Shown here piece after piece: positions 20,101 to 28,000 of a stretch of DNA of 64,000 nt. Under the pieces are notes generated by a model, which had not been told where the DNA came from, did no database searches, and saw only the letters and a program-made list of their open reading frames with translations. The position numbers and the translations under genes are program-made. The first letter of the stretch is position 1. Each line of letters opens with the position of its first letter. The stretch lies in assembly GCF_002305855.1 (NCBI RefSeq), contig NZ_CP022163.1, forward strand, positions 9,305,765 through 9,369,764. Direction: 5' to 3'. This stretch comes from Melittangium boletus DSM 14713 (GTDB taxonomy: Bacteria; Myxococcota; Myxococcia; Myxococcales; Myxococcaceae).

Positions 20101-20998
20101 ACTTGCGGCGCACGAAGCGGCGGGTGCCGTTGATCTCGTTCTCACCCGCGAGCGGCAGCTCGGGGGGCCCGGCCATGGTCCGCACGCGCTCGCGCCAGTA
20201 GCCAAGGGAGGCCTGATAGGCCTTGGAGTCCGCGGCCCGGCGCTTCTCGGCGGCCAGGCAGTAGTCGCGGAAGGTGCTGCGCGAGACGGGCAGGCGCGCC
20301 TCGGGATCCCGGTAGAGCGTGGCGCACTGCTCGATGAGGAGCTGGAAGCTGAACGCATCCGCCACCAGCAGATCCAGGCTGATGTGCAGATGCACCTGGC
20401 CGTTGGGCATCCGGGTCGCGCGGATGTCGAACAGGGGGAAGCGATCCGCGGGGAGCACCTGATGGGACAGCTCGCCACGGACCCGCTGCAGATGGGCCTC
20501 GGCCTCCTCGGACGTGGCGCCCAGCAGATCATGCAGGGCGATGGTGAAGGGCGGCACCGACTCGAGCACCACCTGCTGCCCGGAGGCGAGCACCACCATG
20601 CGCAGCATGTCGTGGTGATCGATGAGCCGGCGCAGGGCCTGCTCGAGCCGCATGAGATCCAACACGTCGAAGGCGAGCTCGAAGTAGCAGTGCGCCGAGA
20701 CGACGCCCATGTCGAAGGCGCCCTGCCGGCCCACCCAGTACGCGTTCTGGATGTCGGTGAGCGCGAAGGGCTCGAAGCGCCCGGGGCTCACGGGCACGAC
20801 ATCCACCGCCGCCGCCGGAGTGGCGGCCTGACTCGCGGCGCGCAGATGCTCGATGAGCTGCGCCTTGCGCTCCTTCAGACCCGCGCGGATCTCCTCGGTG
20901 AGGTGGCCAGGGGGAGCACGGAAGCGCAGCGCATCCCCCTCCACCCACAGATCGATGCCCTTGCGCTGCAACTCGATGATGAACTCAGCAGTCGTCAC
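11144..20998 (-). CDS. Hybrid NRPS/PKS: TubC_N-Cy-A(Ox)-PCP-KS-AT-DH-KR-ACP (MtaD-like)
   Basis: A 3284-aa two-module protein. The GTG at 20998 is chosen because it overlaps the upstream stop (GTGA) and starts a TubC_N docking domain; a longer frame to 21196 exists but reads through the upstream gene. Cy has DLLVADAFS near 208. The A domain runs from about 538 (TSGSTGRPKG near 680) to A10 near 1280. A SagB/nitroreductase-like oxidase (RSHRTFLSEP near 1055) is inserted between A8 and A10, as in epothilone EpoB. PCP has LGGTS near 1343. KS starts near 1446 (QTACSTSL, HGTGT). AT is malonyl-specific (HAFH), about 1911-2318. DH has the HxxxGxxxxP motif near 2360. KR is B-type (VVDDGTL) near 2880-3060. 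ACP has GMDSL near 3183. It makes the second thiazole, then adds one malonyl unit reduced to an alkene. Confidence 0.95.
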   Translation of the reverse strand: MTTAEFIIELQRKGIDLWVEGDALRFRAPPGHLTEEIRAGLKERKAQLIEHLRAASQAATPAAAVDVVPVSPGRFEPFALTDIQNAYWVGRQGAFDMGVVSAHCYFELAFDVLDLMRLEQALRRLIDHHDMLRMVVLASGQQVVLESVPPFTIALHDLLGATSEEAEAHLQRVRGELSHQVLPADRFPLFDIRATRMPNGQVHLHISLDLLVADAFSFQLLIEQCATLYRDPEARLPVSRSTFRDYCLAAEKRRAADSKAYQASLGYWRERVRTMAGPPELPLAGENEINGTRRFVRRKSGLDRAAWRAFLENAKAADVTPSMALCAAYGEVLREHGRNDRLTLNLTLFNRLPVIEDVERIIGDFTSGILLEVDCSRRESFAERARRVQGQFFEDLEHLSVSSVQVLREAARTGRWDAHSPMPYVFTSLVSGTGRSLRVPEGVRIAELITQTPQVWLDYQVFELNDELYFSWDYVEGLFPPGLLDSIFDSYQLLLRRLSEDASAWHAPARQPLLPAQQARRDAFNATERPVSSERLEALFLRQAAARPEAPAVFFRDQTLTYAELERRSSRIAAWLLSRGASPGRLVAIVAEKGMEQVIAAIAILRAGAAYLPLDPALPSERLQDLIQEGQVELVLTQSHLDASLSWPQGPTRLAVDLDDALGPSWVAPAPRSDNSLAYVIYTSGSTGRPKGVMIDHRGAVNTVLDMNERFAVEPRDRVLALSSLSFDLSVYDLFGMLAAGAAIVMPEPGTSRDPSRWLSLLEQRGVTLWNSVPALMDMCVEYAEGMGQRLPDSLRLVLMSGDWIPVSLPDRLRARSRDVEVVSLGGATEASIWSILYRIGEVDPTWRSIPYGRPMVNQRFYVLDASLESCPDWITGQLYIGGIGLSLGYYRDPARTAERFITHPRTGERLYATGDLGRFLPGGDIEFLGREDFQVKIQGYRIELGEIEAALDSHPGVRAAVVNAVGKPGGIRRLVAYVVPDQLAPNLVAAPSSEDSLLEDNGPRPPQDVITDPVARLEFKLKEPGLRADANQHQALALRRPEADESLRRKYTDRRSHRTFLSEPLTVSRLGDMLGCLMQLSLDDFLQPKYRYPSVGGLYPVQAYLHLKPGAVEGLVGGTYYYHPKRHELVLLTPDVTLDRGLYVAGNRSIFDACGFSLFLVAQMSAITPLYGEYARDFCMLEAGYMAQLLMSSAPESQLGLCPVGGLNFEPLRQAFLLDEQHVLLHSFLGGGVDPSASLAKPKAQRAAPSASLSDELRRHLAAKLPAYMVPSSFVVMEALPLTANGKVDRGALRAPAAELPETTKASSGSAPQGSTEQTLSAIVGEVLQLKEVDVHLNFFDLGGTSVHVVQIHRKLRERLQVEFPIAQMFRYTTVRSLAEYVGEQLAAKKAPASAPPPPPAPAPAPAPKEAPAPVAKQAVIPAPVPVPVPAPVVSVPRRESSSRQQPIAIVGMSGRFPGARNLEEFWRNLSEGVESISFFSEDEVRREVLEPSLLRDPNYVRAGAVLEDIESFDAEHFGLMPKQARLMDPQHRVFFECVWEAIEDAGYNPRKLDGRVGVYAGSIISNYLLFQMDPTSLGREGAVRDLQTLIGNDKDYLATHLSYRLGLKGPSLSVQTACSTSLVAIHLASQALLNGECEMALAGGVAVRVPHRSGYLYEQGGIMSPDGHCRAFDADAQGTIFGNGAGVVVLKRLDDALAAGDHIRAIIRGSAVNNDGALKIGYTAPSQEGQAAVITAALAAANVEPSSLGYIETHGTGTPLGDQIELSALQQVFGASTDAVGVCPIGSVKTNIGHLEAAAGIAGLIKTVLSLQHRRVPPSLHCKKPNPFFEQTRSPFYVNTQLTEWRAGATPRRAGVSSFGIGGTNAHVVLEEAPEAVPARDARVRSAGLLTLSARNERGLRALADRYVRHLEAHPEAKLEEVCFTANAGRAHFAHRAAVVAESVQQLREQVEALAKGEAPEQGAVSREAGRVQEVVFLFTGQGSQAEGMGQELYETEPVFRETMKRCDEVLRPLMGESLVEVLYGGKGALLSKASVAQPALFAVEYALAKVWMGWGVKPGAVLGHSLGEYVAACVAEVMSLEEGLELVAKRGQLMEGLGEKGKMVVVMAEEGKVRQALKGKESRVSVAAVNGPRETVVAGGEKEVEGVVEELRKEGVESRELKTTHAFHSPLMEPMLEEYGKVLGKVKWGRPSVELVGNVSGRPVKGEEVSQGEYWKKQVREPVKYWEGLKGLYERGQRVFVEVGPKPTLVAVGRKYLGEEGEWVGTLKPGVGDWKQMLGGLAKLYARGVEVDWASVSAGGARRRTSLPTYPFQRERHWIDRRRGHAHGALSGSRTPRLLGRRISSPALKETVFECTVSTGLFPFLADHQVHGATVLPSTVYMEVVRAAARELLGEGAHALEDVLIQEVLVLRDDAEHTLQLVLSPRGDDTRSFQLFSARADLAESSNEPWVLHATGTLRVAPRGAPAPEPVSPDALRSRCARDVPAATLRAHFQSLGIHYGPGFQGIERIHLGSGEALGWVQLPEALASESAHFPLHPALLDACLQVCGATLLGDGTKAPEDTLYLPVGFKRLQFWRAAGAACWSHVSMRPRDPSAEGVLTADVRLLDASGVVCAVVEGLRFQRVGNSALQRLLRSGSQWTHEVRWEAQPHDAGTEAVLEGTWLVLADATGTGDALVRSLRGRGVRCVVARPGAAYAAHDGQTFTLDPSRMEDFSRLLRDASAPGTPPCRGIVHLWGLEPDAPVTLASLREAQRLGCESVLHLTQALVRGEFPVLPRMFLVTRGTQRTGQEPTPPALAQSALWGLGRTLALEHPEFSPALVDLDSRAPSTEDASLIAELLHVPRGEQVAYRQGQRYVARLARYAGSDARSAASRLRPDGAYLITGGLGGLGLQVARWMVEQGARHLVLMGRKEPGEAAKESLRALRQAGAEVTLASGDVSQPGDVARVLASLAQTKTALRGVMHLAGVVDDGTLLHQNASRFERVLAPKQAGGWNLHEQTRGMDLDLFVLFSSSASLLGAAGQGNYAAANAFLDALAHHRRALGLKAVSINWGAWSGHGMAAAFASPEQQRGSEWIDPERGLEALGQAMEEGPAAVAVLPVDWNQYVQRFASSANFLRKLIEPGRVGTPGSREATLVDRLKGLPRGRQQEVLLDHVHQQVHQVLGVSLSKALAGNDRLFDAGMDSLMAIELRGRFQSSLGVERTLAATLVFDHPTIDALTHHLATEILGLEPLAPSSPGHVPDKAEAEGPSLENLEQLPQDELGALLDQKLADLEKLVGDA
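14043..15264 (-). repeat. 1.22-kb AT-domain repeat, copy 2
   Basis: Partner of 2631-3852 in the same orientation, offset 11,412. It encodes residues of about 1911-2318 of the NRPS/PKS protein, the malonyl-CoA AT with its flanking linkers. Outside these limits the two proteins diverge at once: KS on one side, DH here against methyltransferase in the other copy. Within the repeat the coding strand is very purine-rich (runs of GAG, AAG, GGG codons) compared with the surrounding modules. Confidence 0.95.
16690..16848 (-). repeat. Pro/Ala/Val-rich PCP-KS inter-module linker
   Basis: A low-complexity stretch inside the NRPS/PKS gene. It codes for about 50 residues of Pro-Ala and Pro-Val dipeptides with Lys, between the PCP of the thiazole module and the following KS. 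It is most likely an extended linker that lets the PCP reach across the NRPS-to-PKS junction. Confidence 0.75.
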
Positions 20999-23900
20999 AG
21001 CGAGCCCTCCTCCCACTCCAGACCACCGCCCACGAGCGCATGGAGGAGCGTGTGCTCCTCCTCCCACTGGAACACCCCGCGCAGCTCCTCCGCGCGCGGC
21101 GCCTCGACCTGGCACAACCCCAGATCGAGGTCGGAAGCCCGCATCTCCAGCAACTGCGCCATCAATCCCGCCTCGAGCAGGGCGTAGTCCCGCCACTTCT
21201 CCCCATGGATGGGCGCGAGCACACGGCGATCACAGACGAAGAAGAACGAGAAGGCCGCGCTCGCGGCGAGGGCGCGGTTGCCCTTTGCGTGCAGCATGAG
21301 ATCCAGCGCGCCGGTGTCCGACAACCGCACGAGCGCGTGACGCACGGGATCATGGCAATACGTGCCACCGTCCAGTCCCCGCACCCGGCCCGACGCCACG
21401 TGCAGGTAGAGCCGCACGCCATAGGCGCCCGCCGCCGAGCCGTACTGGTACTTGCGCTTGCCGTCGAGCTCCAGGGGCCGCAGGTTCGACACCAGCCGGC
21501 CCAGCGTCTTCGCGTCGACCGGCTGCGAGGAGAAGGTCCGATGGCTCGTGCGCTTGAGGTGGCGGCGGCGCAACTCCTCGTCCTCCCCCAACGCTTCCAG
21601 GGGCAGCGTGATCTGGGGCGCCGGACTCGCCACGGCGCTGGCCGTCGCGGGCGCGGCCTCCTTCGGCGCTTCCGCCGGTTGCCGCGCGAGGTAGTAGGCC
21701 GCGATCTCCCCGGCGTTGCGCAGCATGAGGAACTCGGCGAGCTTGGGCCGGCTGCCCAGGTGCTGCTCGAGCAGCGACGCGAGCTTGATCAACTCCACCG
21801 AGGAGGCACCCAGCTGACGCAGGTTGTCCTGGGGATCGACCTCCGGACGCCGGAGGACCTCGGCGACGAGGTGCGTCACCTTCACGAGCAGTTCCCCTCC
21901 CTGGCCGGGAGCGAGCGCCGTGGAGCGGGAAACCGGAGCGGCGGGCTCGGGAAGCGCCTTGCGATCCACCTTGCCGTTGCTCGACAGGGGCAGCCGCTCC
22001 AGGTGAACGAAGATGCCGGGCACCATGTACTGGGGCAGCGTCGCACCCAGGAAGGACTGGAGCGATTCAGCCGAAGGCACGGCTTGACCTTCCGCCACCA
22101 CCACATACGCCACCAGCCTGCGGGCGGAGCGCTCACCGGGAGCGGCGACCACCGCCTCCCGGAGCGCGGGATGGCGCAGGAGCGCCGCCTCGATCTCTCC
22201 CAGCTCGATGCGATGCCCGGCCACCTTCACCTGGAAGTCCTTGCGGCCCAGGAACTCGATGTCCCCCCCCGGCAGGAAGCGGCCCAGATCGCCCGTGCGG
22301 TACAGCCGCTCGTTCGTCTTCGGGTGGACGATGAAGCGCTCCGCGGTGCGGACATCATCCCGGAAGTAGCCCCGGGCCACGCCCACGCCGCCGATGAAGA
22401 GCTCTCCCGGCACGTAGTCCGGGCGCGAAGCCAGCGCATCGTCGAGCACGTAGAAGCGCTGGTTGAGCATGGGCCGGCCGTAGGGAATGCTGCGCGCCGT
22501 GGGCTCCACCTGCCCGATGGGGTGCAGGATGGACCAGACCGAGCCCTCCGTGGCACCTCCCAGACTGATGATCTGGATGTCGCCGCGCGCCAGCCGCCGG
22601 ATGCGATCCGGGAGGGTGACGGGAATCCAGTCACCACTCATCATCACCAGGCGCAGCGAGTCCGGAAGGCGCTCGCCCCGGGTCTCGGCCACGTCGACGA
22701 GCATTTCCATCAGCGTGGGGACCGAGTTCCAGACCGACACGCGATGCGTGCGCAGCAGGTTCAACCAGCTCGCGGGATCCTTCGTGGCCTCGCTCTCGGG
22801 CAACACGAAGGCCGCGCCCACCGCGAGCGCTCCGAAGATGTCATACACGGAGAGATCGAAGCCGAGCGACGACAGCGCGAAGACCCGATCCTCCGGGCCC
22901 ACCTGGAAGCGCGAGTTGATGTCCTGCACGGTGTTCGCCGCGGAGCGATGATCGATCATCACGCCCTTGGGGCGGCCGGTGGAGCCCGACGTGTAGATGC
23001 AGTAGGCGAGGTCCGTGACACTGCCCCGCCGCTCGGGAAGGGCCGCTCCGCGCGCGATGTCCGCGACGACCACCACCTCGACGTCCTCGGGCCAGGACAG
23101 CCGCTCCGCCAGGCGCGGCTCCGTCAACGCCACCTTCACCTGCCCCTCTTGAAGCAGGAGGTTGCGGCGATCCTCCGGAAGCGCCGGATCCACGGGCAGG
23201 TAGGCGGCACCCGCGAGCTGGATCGCCAGGACCGCGACGGCCTGCCGCCACCCCTTCTCCAGGACGACGGCGATCAGGGTATCGGGCTTCGCCCCCAGCG
23301 TGACGAGCTGGGAGGCCAGGGCGCTCGCGTGCTCACGCAGCTGCGCGTAGCTCAGCGTCCGCCCGTGGTCGATGACCGCCACCCGCTCCGGCATCCGCTC
23401 CGCCTGGGCGAGGAAGAGCGCGTCGAGACGGGCCTCGGGAATGGCGGCGGCGGTGGCGTTGAACGACTCGCGCCGGGCGCGTTGGGCCGCGGGCAGTTGG
23501 ACGCAGGAGCGCTCGTTCCACGCCTCGGTGCTGTCGGCCAGCCGGCCAATCAGCTCGCCCCAGGCGGAGAAGGCATCCTCGATCATCCCCTCGGGGAAGA
23601 GGCCTTCGGGGTAGTCCCAGGAGAAGAGGAGCGCGCCGTCGTCGTCGCGCAACTGGCAGTCGAGCCACACCTGGGGCGTCTGGGTGATGGTGTAGTTCGT
23701 CTGACCCAGCCAGGAGAACAGCCCGGAGACGTCCGACTTGCGCGAACGCAGGCCGAGCATGCTCGTGAAGACGACGGGCATGAGCGCCCCGAAGCCCTCG
23801 CGCCGCCGCGACTGCTCGCGCAGCACGCGCACGCCGCTCATCTCGTTGTGCTCCAGATCCCTCGCGAGCTGATCCCGCAGGCGGATGGCGCGCTCGGTGA

Positions 23901-25002
23901 AGGTCTGCCCCTGGCCATCGACCTCCAGCAGCACGTTGGAGGTGAAGTCACCCACGAGCCGGTTGATCTCCGGGTGGATGGGCAGGCGGCGGAACACCGT
24001 GAGGTTGATGCAGAAGCGAGCGCTCTCTCCCCAGGCGGCGAGGACATCGGAGAAGGCACTGCACAAGACGCCAGCGCGCGTGAGTCCCGCCTCGGCGGCC
24101 CGCTCCTTCAGGCGCTCCCAGCGCGCCGGCTCGAGGCGAGCGCCAATGCGCCGGAACGTGGGACGCACCAGGTGCTCGGGAGACGTGGCGAGCGGCAGCA
24201 CGGGCGCGGGGGGCAGGTCCGCGAGCCGCGAGAACCAATAGGACTCCGCGCGCCGGTAGGCCGGCGTGTCATGGGAGGCCAGCTCCGCGAGCACGTGCTC
24301 CCGGAAGGACACCGGCACCGGAGCGAGGACCTTCTCCGGCTCGAGGTACAACTCCCTCCACTCCTCCTGGAGCGCGAGCACGGCGGAGGCATCGGCGGTC
24401 ATGATGTCGATGTCGACGTGGATGCGCACCCGCCCCTCGTCCAGGAGCGTCGCCTGGAGCGCGAAGGTAGGCCACTGGCCCGGCGGCGTGGCCCGGGTGG
24501 AGAACTCGTGGCGCACGGCCGCGAGCTTCTCCTCGACCTGGGCCGAGGGCTGGCCGCGCAGGTCCAGCACGGGAATGGAGTAGGCGGGAACGCTCTCCAG
24601 CACGCGCTGCTCTCCGGAGGGGAGCACCACCGAGCGCAGCATCGCGTGCTGATCGATGAGGCGCTGCCAGGCCCTCGACAACCGGCCGACGTCCACGTCC
24701 CGGGCGTCGATCTCGTTGTACATGTGGCAGGCGATCCCGCCGATCCCGAAGTCCGTTCCCCGGCCAATCAGGTACGCCTGCTGGATGTCCGTCAGCGGGA
24801 AGGGCTCGTGCTGACGTCTGGCGCGCTCGGGCGCCTCGCGCTGCTGGCACAGCGCGAGCAATTCCGCCTTGTTCGCGGCGATCCGCCGTTGCAGCTCGGG
24901 GGTGATGACATTGCGCGCCGCGCGAACCCGGAGGTGTTCGTCCTCGACCTTGAGTTCCACACCCATGCGCGTCAGTTCGGAAATGAGATCAAGGGCGTTC
25001 AA
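20995..25002 (-). CDS. NRPS thiazole module TubC_N-Cy-A-PCP-Ox (MtaC-like)
   Basis: A 1335-aa NRPS module. A TubC_N docking domain (residues 1-55, MNALDLISELTRMG) is followed by a heterocyclisation domain (about 70-500). Its DxxxxDxxS motif reads DIMTADASA, with the last Ser replaced by Ala. The A domain (about 520-1010) has TSGSTGRPKG, YRTGDLGR and NGKVDRKAL. Its pocket residues as I read them (D-L-Y-N, then S and L, W) fit the cysteine code. PCP has LGASSVEL near 1075. A C-terminal FMN-dependent oxidase (TSHRTFSSQP near 1165) should oxidise thiazoline to thiazole. The oxidase follows the PCP here but is inserted in the A domain in the next protein. The start overlaps the upstream PKS stop (ATGA); the stop overlaps the next GTG start. 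Confidence 0.94.
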   Translation of the reverse strand: MNALDLISELTRMGVELKVEDEHLRVRAARNVITPELQRRIAANKAELLALCQQREAPERARRQHEPFPLTDIQQAYLIGRGTDFGIGGIACHMYNEIDARDVDVGRLSRAWQRLIDQHAMLRSVVLPSGEQRVLESVPAYSIPVLDLRGQPSAQVEEKLAAVRHEFSTRATPPGQWPTFALQATLLDEGRVRIHVDIDIMTADASAVLALQEEWRELYLEPEKVLAPVPVSFREHVLAELASHDTPAYRRAESYWFSRLADLPPAPVLPLATSPEHLVRPTFRRIGARLEPARWERLKERAAEAGLTRAGVLCSAFSDVLAAWGESARFCINLTVFRRLPIHPEINRLVGDFTSNVLLEVDGQGQTFTERAIRLRDQLARDLEHNEMSGVRVLREQSRRREGFGALMPVVFTSMLGLRSRKSDVSGLFSWLGQTNYTITQTPQVWLDCQLRDDDGALLFSWDYPEGLFPEGMIEDAFSAWGELIGRLADSTEAWNERSCVQLPAAQRARRESFNATAAAIPEARLDALFLAQAERMPERVAVIDHGRTLSYAQLREHASALASQLVTLGAKPDTLIAVVLEKGWRQAVAVLAIQLAGAAYLPVDPALPEDRRNLLLQEGQVKVALTEPRLAERLSWPEDVEVVVVADIARGAALPERRGSVTDLAYCIYTSGSTGRPKGVMIDHRSAANTVQDINSRFQVGPEDRVFALSSLGFDLSVYDIFGALAVGAAFVLPESEATKDPASWLNLLRTHRVSVWNSVPTLMEMLVDVAETRGERLPDSLRLVMMSGDWIPVTLPDRIRRLARGDIQIISLGGATEGSVWSILHPIGQVEPTARSIPYGRPMLNQRFYVLDDALASRPDYVPGELFIGGVGVARGYFRDDVRTAERFIVHPKTNERLYRTGDLGRFLPGGDIEFLGRKDFQVKVAGHRIELGEIEAALLRHPALREAVVAAPGERSARRLVAYVVVAEGQAVPSAESLQSFLGATLPQYMVPGIFVHLERLPLSSNGKVDRKALPEPAAPVSRSTALAPGQGGELLVKVTHLVAEVLRRPEVDPQDNLRQLGASSVELIKLASLLEQHLGSRPKLAEFLMLRNAGEIAAYYLARQPAEAPKEAAPATASAVASPAPQITLPLEALGEDEELRRRHLKRTSHRTFSSQPVDAKTLGRLVSNLRPLELDGKRKYQYGSAAGAYGVRLYLHVASGRVRGLDGGTYCHDPVRHALVRLSDTGALDLMLHAKGNRALAASAAFSFFFVCDRRVLAPIHGEKWRDYALLEAGLMAQLLEMRASDLDLGLCQVEAPRAEELRGVFQWEEEHTLLHALVGGGLEWEEGSL

Positions 25003-28000
25003 AACCGGAACTCCTCCATCTGCTCATCGAGAGCGGATTCAGGGGGCAACACCGCGAGCTGCTCGATGACGAGCGTCACGAGGTCTGGCAAACACAGACC
25101 GCTCAACAGCCGGGCGGTCGAAACGGAGATTCCCAGCGTCTGCTCGATCCGGGCCTTGATCTTCATGCCCATGAGCGAGTCGAAGCCAAAGCGCACGAGC
25201 GGCAGGCTCCAGTCGGACAGGTCCTGGGTGAGTTCCAGCTGGCGTGCCACCTCGGCGCGCAGGAAGGACTCGACCCGCGCCAGGCGCTCCTCGGCGGGCA
25301 TGTCGGCCAGGGCCCGCGCGCTGGGCAGGGGCTCCGCGGTTCCAAACGTCGAGGCCGTCGGCAGGGACTGGAGACGATCGGCCAGCAGGGCCGCCGGGGC
25401 GTCCTCGGACGCCGGGACCGCGGACGTCCCCGACCGCACCGGCTGGAGCGCCGCGGAGCCTCCCGCGACCCAGTACCGCTCCCGCTGCCACGGATAGGAC
25501 GGCAGCGGCACCCGCTCCCCGCCCTCGGGGAAGAGCCCCGCCCAGGAGGGAGTGCCCCCCGCGGCGTAGAAGCCCCCCAGCAGCGTGCGCAGGGTGTGGT
25601 GCTCGGGCTCGCCCCGCCGCAAGGGCGACAACACCGTCGCGCTCTTGCCGAGCTTCTGGAAGCACTGCTGGACCGGGCGGGCCAGGACCGCGTTGGGGCC
25701 GATCTCGATGAAGAGCGTGAAGCCCTGCTCCGCGAGCGTGGCGATCACCGGCGCGAAGCGCACCGTCTGACGGTAATTGCGCGTCCAGTGCTCCGCGTCG
25801 AAGTCCCCGGGCTTCGCCCGCTCGCCCGTGACGGTGGTGTAGAGCGGCACGGTCGGAGCATTCAGGCGAAGCGAGCCGAGCGCCCGCCGCATCGCCGGCC
25901 GGCGCGGCTCGACCGCGGGACTGTGGGAGGCGTAGCGGATGCCCATCTGCCGGGCGGAGATGCCGCGCGCGGTGAGCTCCCGCACCAGCTCCTCCATGGC
26001 ACCCGCCTCGCCCGACAACAGCGTGGACGAGGGGCTGTTGAGCGCCGCGATCGACAACCGGTCCCCGTAGGGAGCGATCACCGCCCGGGCCTCCTCCTCC
26101 GAGAGCTCCAGGGCGGACATGGCGCCATCGCCAATGTCCGTGTGCAGCTCGCCACTGGCATGCGTGACGAGCATCGCGTCCTCGAGCGACAGCACCCCCG
26201 CGGTGTACGCCGACGAGACCTCGCCGATGCTGGAGCCGACGATCGCATCGGGCACGATGCCCCAGGAGCGGAGCAGGGCCGCGAGCCCCATCTGCAGGGC
26301 CACGTGCGCGGGCTGCGAGTACCTCGACAGGTCGAAGCGGGGCTTGTCCCGCCGCCACTCCTCGATGAGGGACCACCCCACGATGCGTTGGTAGACGGCA
26401 TCGGCGGCGAGCACCGCGTCGCGGAAGACGGGCTCCTGATCGATCAGCGCGCTGCCCGTGCCCGGCCAGTGTCCGCCCTGGCCGGAGAACAGGAAGGCCA
26501 CCCGGGGCGCCGGACCCGGACGCACGGACCCCGACTGGAGGTCGGGATGCGCCAGCCCCCGCTGGAAAGCCTCGAGGGCCCCCACCGCGTCACGCCGGGA
26601 ACGGGACGCCACCGCGAGCCGGTGCCCATGGTGCTCCCGGTGACAGGTCGTGGAATAGCTCAGCGCGCGCAGGCCGGCGGACTCCGCCTCGGGCGAGGAG
26701 AGCTGGGCGGACAGACGCTGGGCGGCCTCGCTCAGCGCCCGCGGCGTGCGCGCGGAGAGGACGAGCAGCTCCGCGCGCTCCTCGGCACCCGGGGCCACCG
26801 GACGGCGCGCGGGCTCGGGCGCCTCCTCCAGGACGACGTGGGCGTTGGTGCCACTGAGGCCCAAGGCGCTCACGCCAGCGATCCGCCGCTGGCCGGCGGC
26901 CACGGACCACGGCCGGTGCTCGGAGATGACCTCGACCGGCAGCTCCGCCCAGGGAATGTGCGGACTCGGGTCCTTGAAGTGCAGGCTGCGCGGCAGCGCC
27001 CGGTGGCGCAAGGCGAGCGCCACCTTGATCAAGCTGGCGATTCCCGCCGCGCCCTCCAGGTGGCCGAGGTTGGTCTTCACCGAGCCAATCCCCACCGGCG
27101 CGGAGGCGGCGCGTTGCCGGCCGAGCACGGCGGCGAGGGCCTTCACCTCGACGGAGTCCGCCAGGAGCGAGCCCGCGCCATGGGCCTCGACATAGCCCAC
27201 CTCTTGGGGAGCGATCCCCCCCTGCCCCAGCGCGCGCTCGATCACCCGCTCCTGCGCCGCCTGATGGGGAGCGGTGAGCCGGTTGGTGCGGCCGTCCTGA
27301 TTGACCGCCGACCCGCGCACCACGGCGAAGATGGAGTCCCCGGCGGCGATCGCGTCCGACAGGCGCTTGAGCACCACGACGCCCGCGCCCTCGCTCCGCA
27401 CGTAGCCATTGGCGGCGCCGTCGAAGGCCTTGCAGGCCCCATCCGGCGACAGCGCCTTGAGCTTGGAGAAGTAGACCGTCATCCGCGGCGAGAGCAGGAG
27501 GTTGGCCCCGCCCACGAGCGCCAGATCACACTCCCCCGCCCGCAGGCTCTGACACGCCAGGTGCGTGGCGACCAGCGACGAGGAGCAGGAGGTGTCCACG
27601 ACGAGTGCCGGTCCCTCCAGCCCCAGCGTGGAGGCGATCCGCCCCGCGGCCATGCTCAGCACGCCGCCCGAGCCCGAATAGGGATTGATGCCACGGGGGT
27701 CCGGGGCGTTGAGCTCCAGCTGGGCGTAGTCGCTCAGGCAGATGCCGAGGAACACGCCGGTGGGCGTCCCCTTGATCCGCTCCGCCACGACGCCCGCGTC
27801 CTCCAGCGCCTCCCAGGACAGCTCGAGCAGGAGCCGCTGCTGGGGATCCATCGACCGGGCCTCGGGGGCGGAGATGCCGAAGAACGAGGCATCGAACGCA
27901 TCCACCTCCGAGAGGAACCCACCGTGGCGCGAATACGTCTTCCCCGGCGCCTCGGGGTTTGGATCATACCAGGCGTCCAGACTCCAACGCTCCGAGGGCA

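Noticed and set aside
20999..21196. N-terminal extension of the NRPS/PKS protein by 66 residues
   Set aside because: It lies inside the preceding gene in another frame and is Gly/Arg-rich. The GTG at 20998 overlaps the upstream stop and starts the docking domain.
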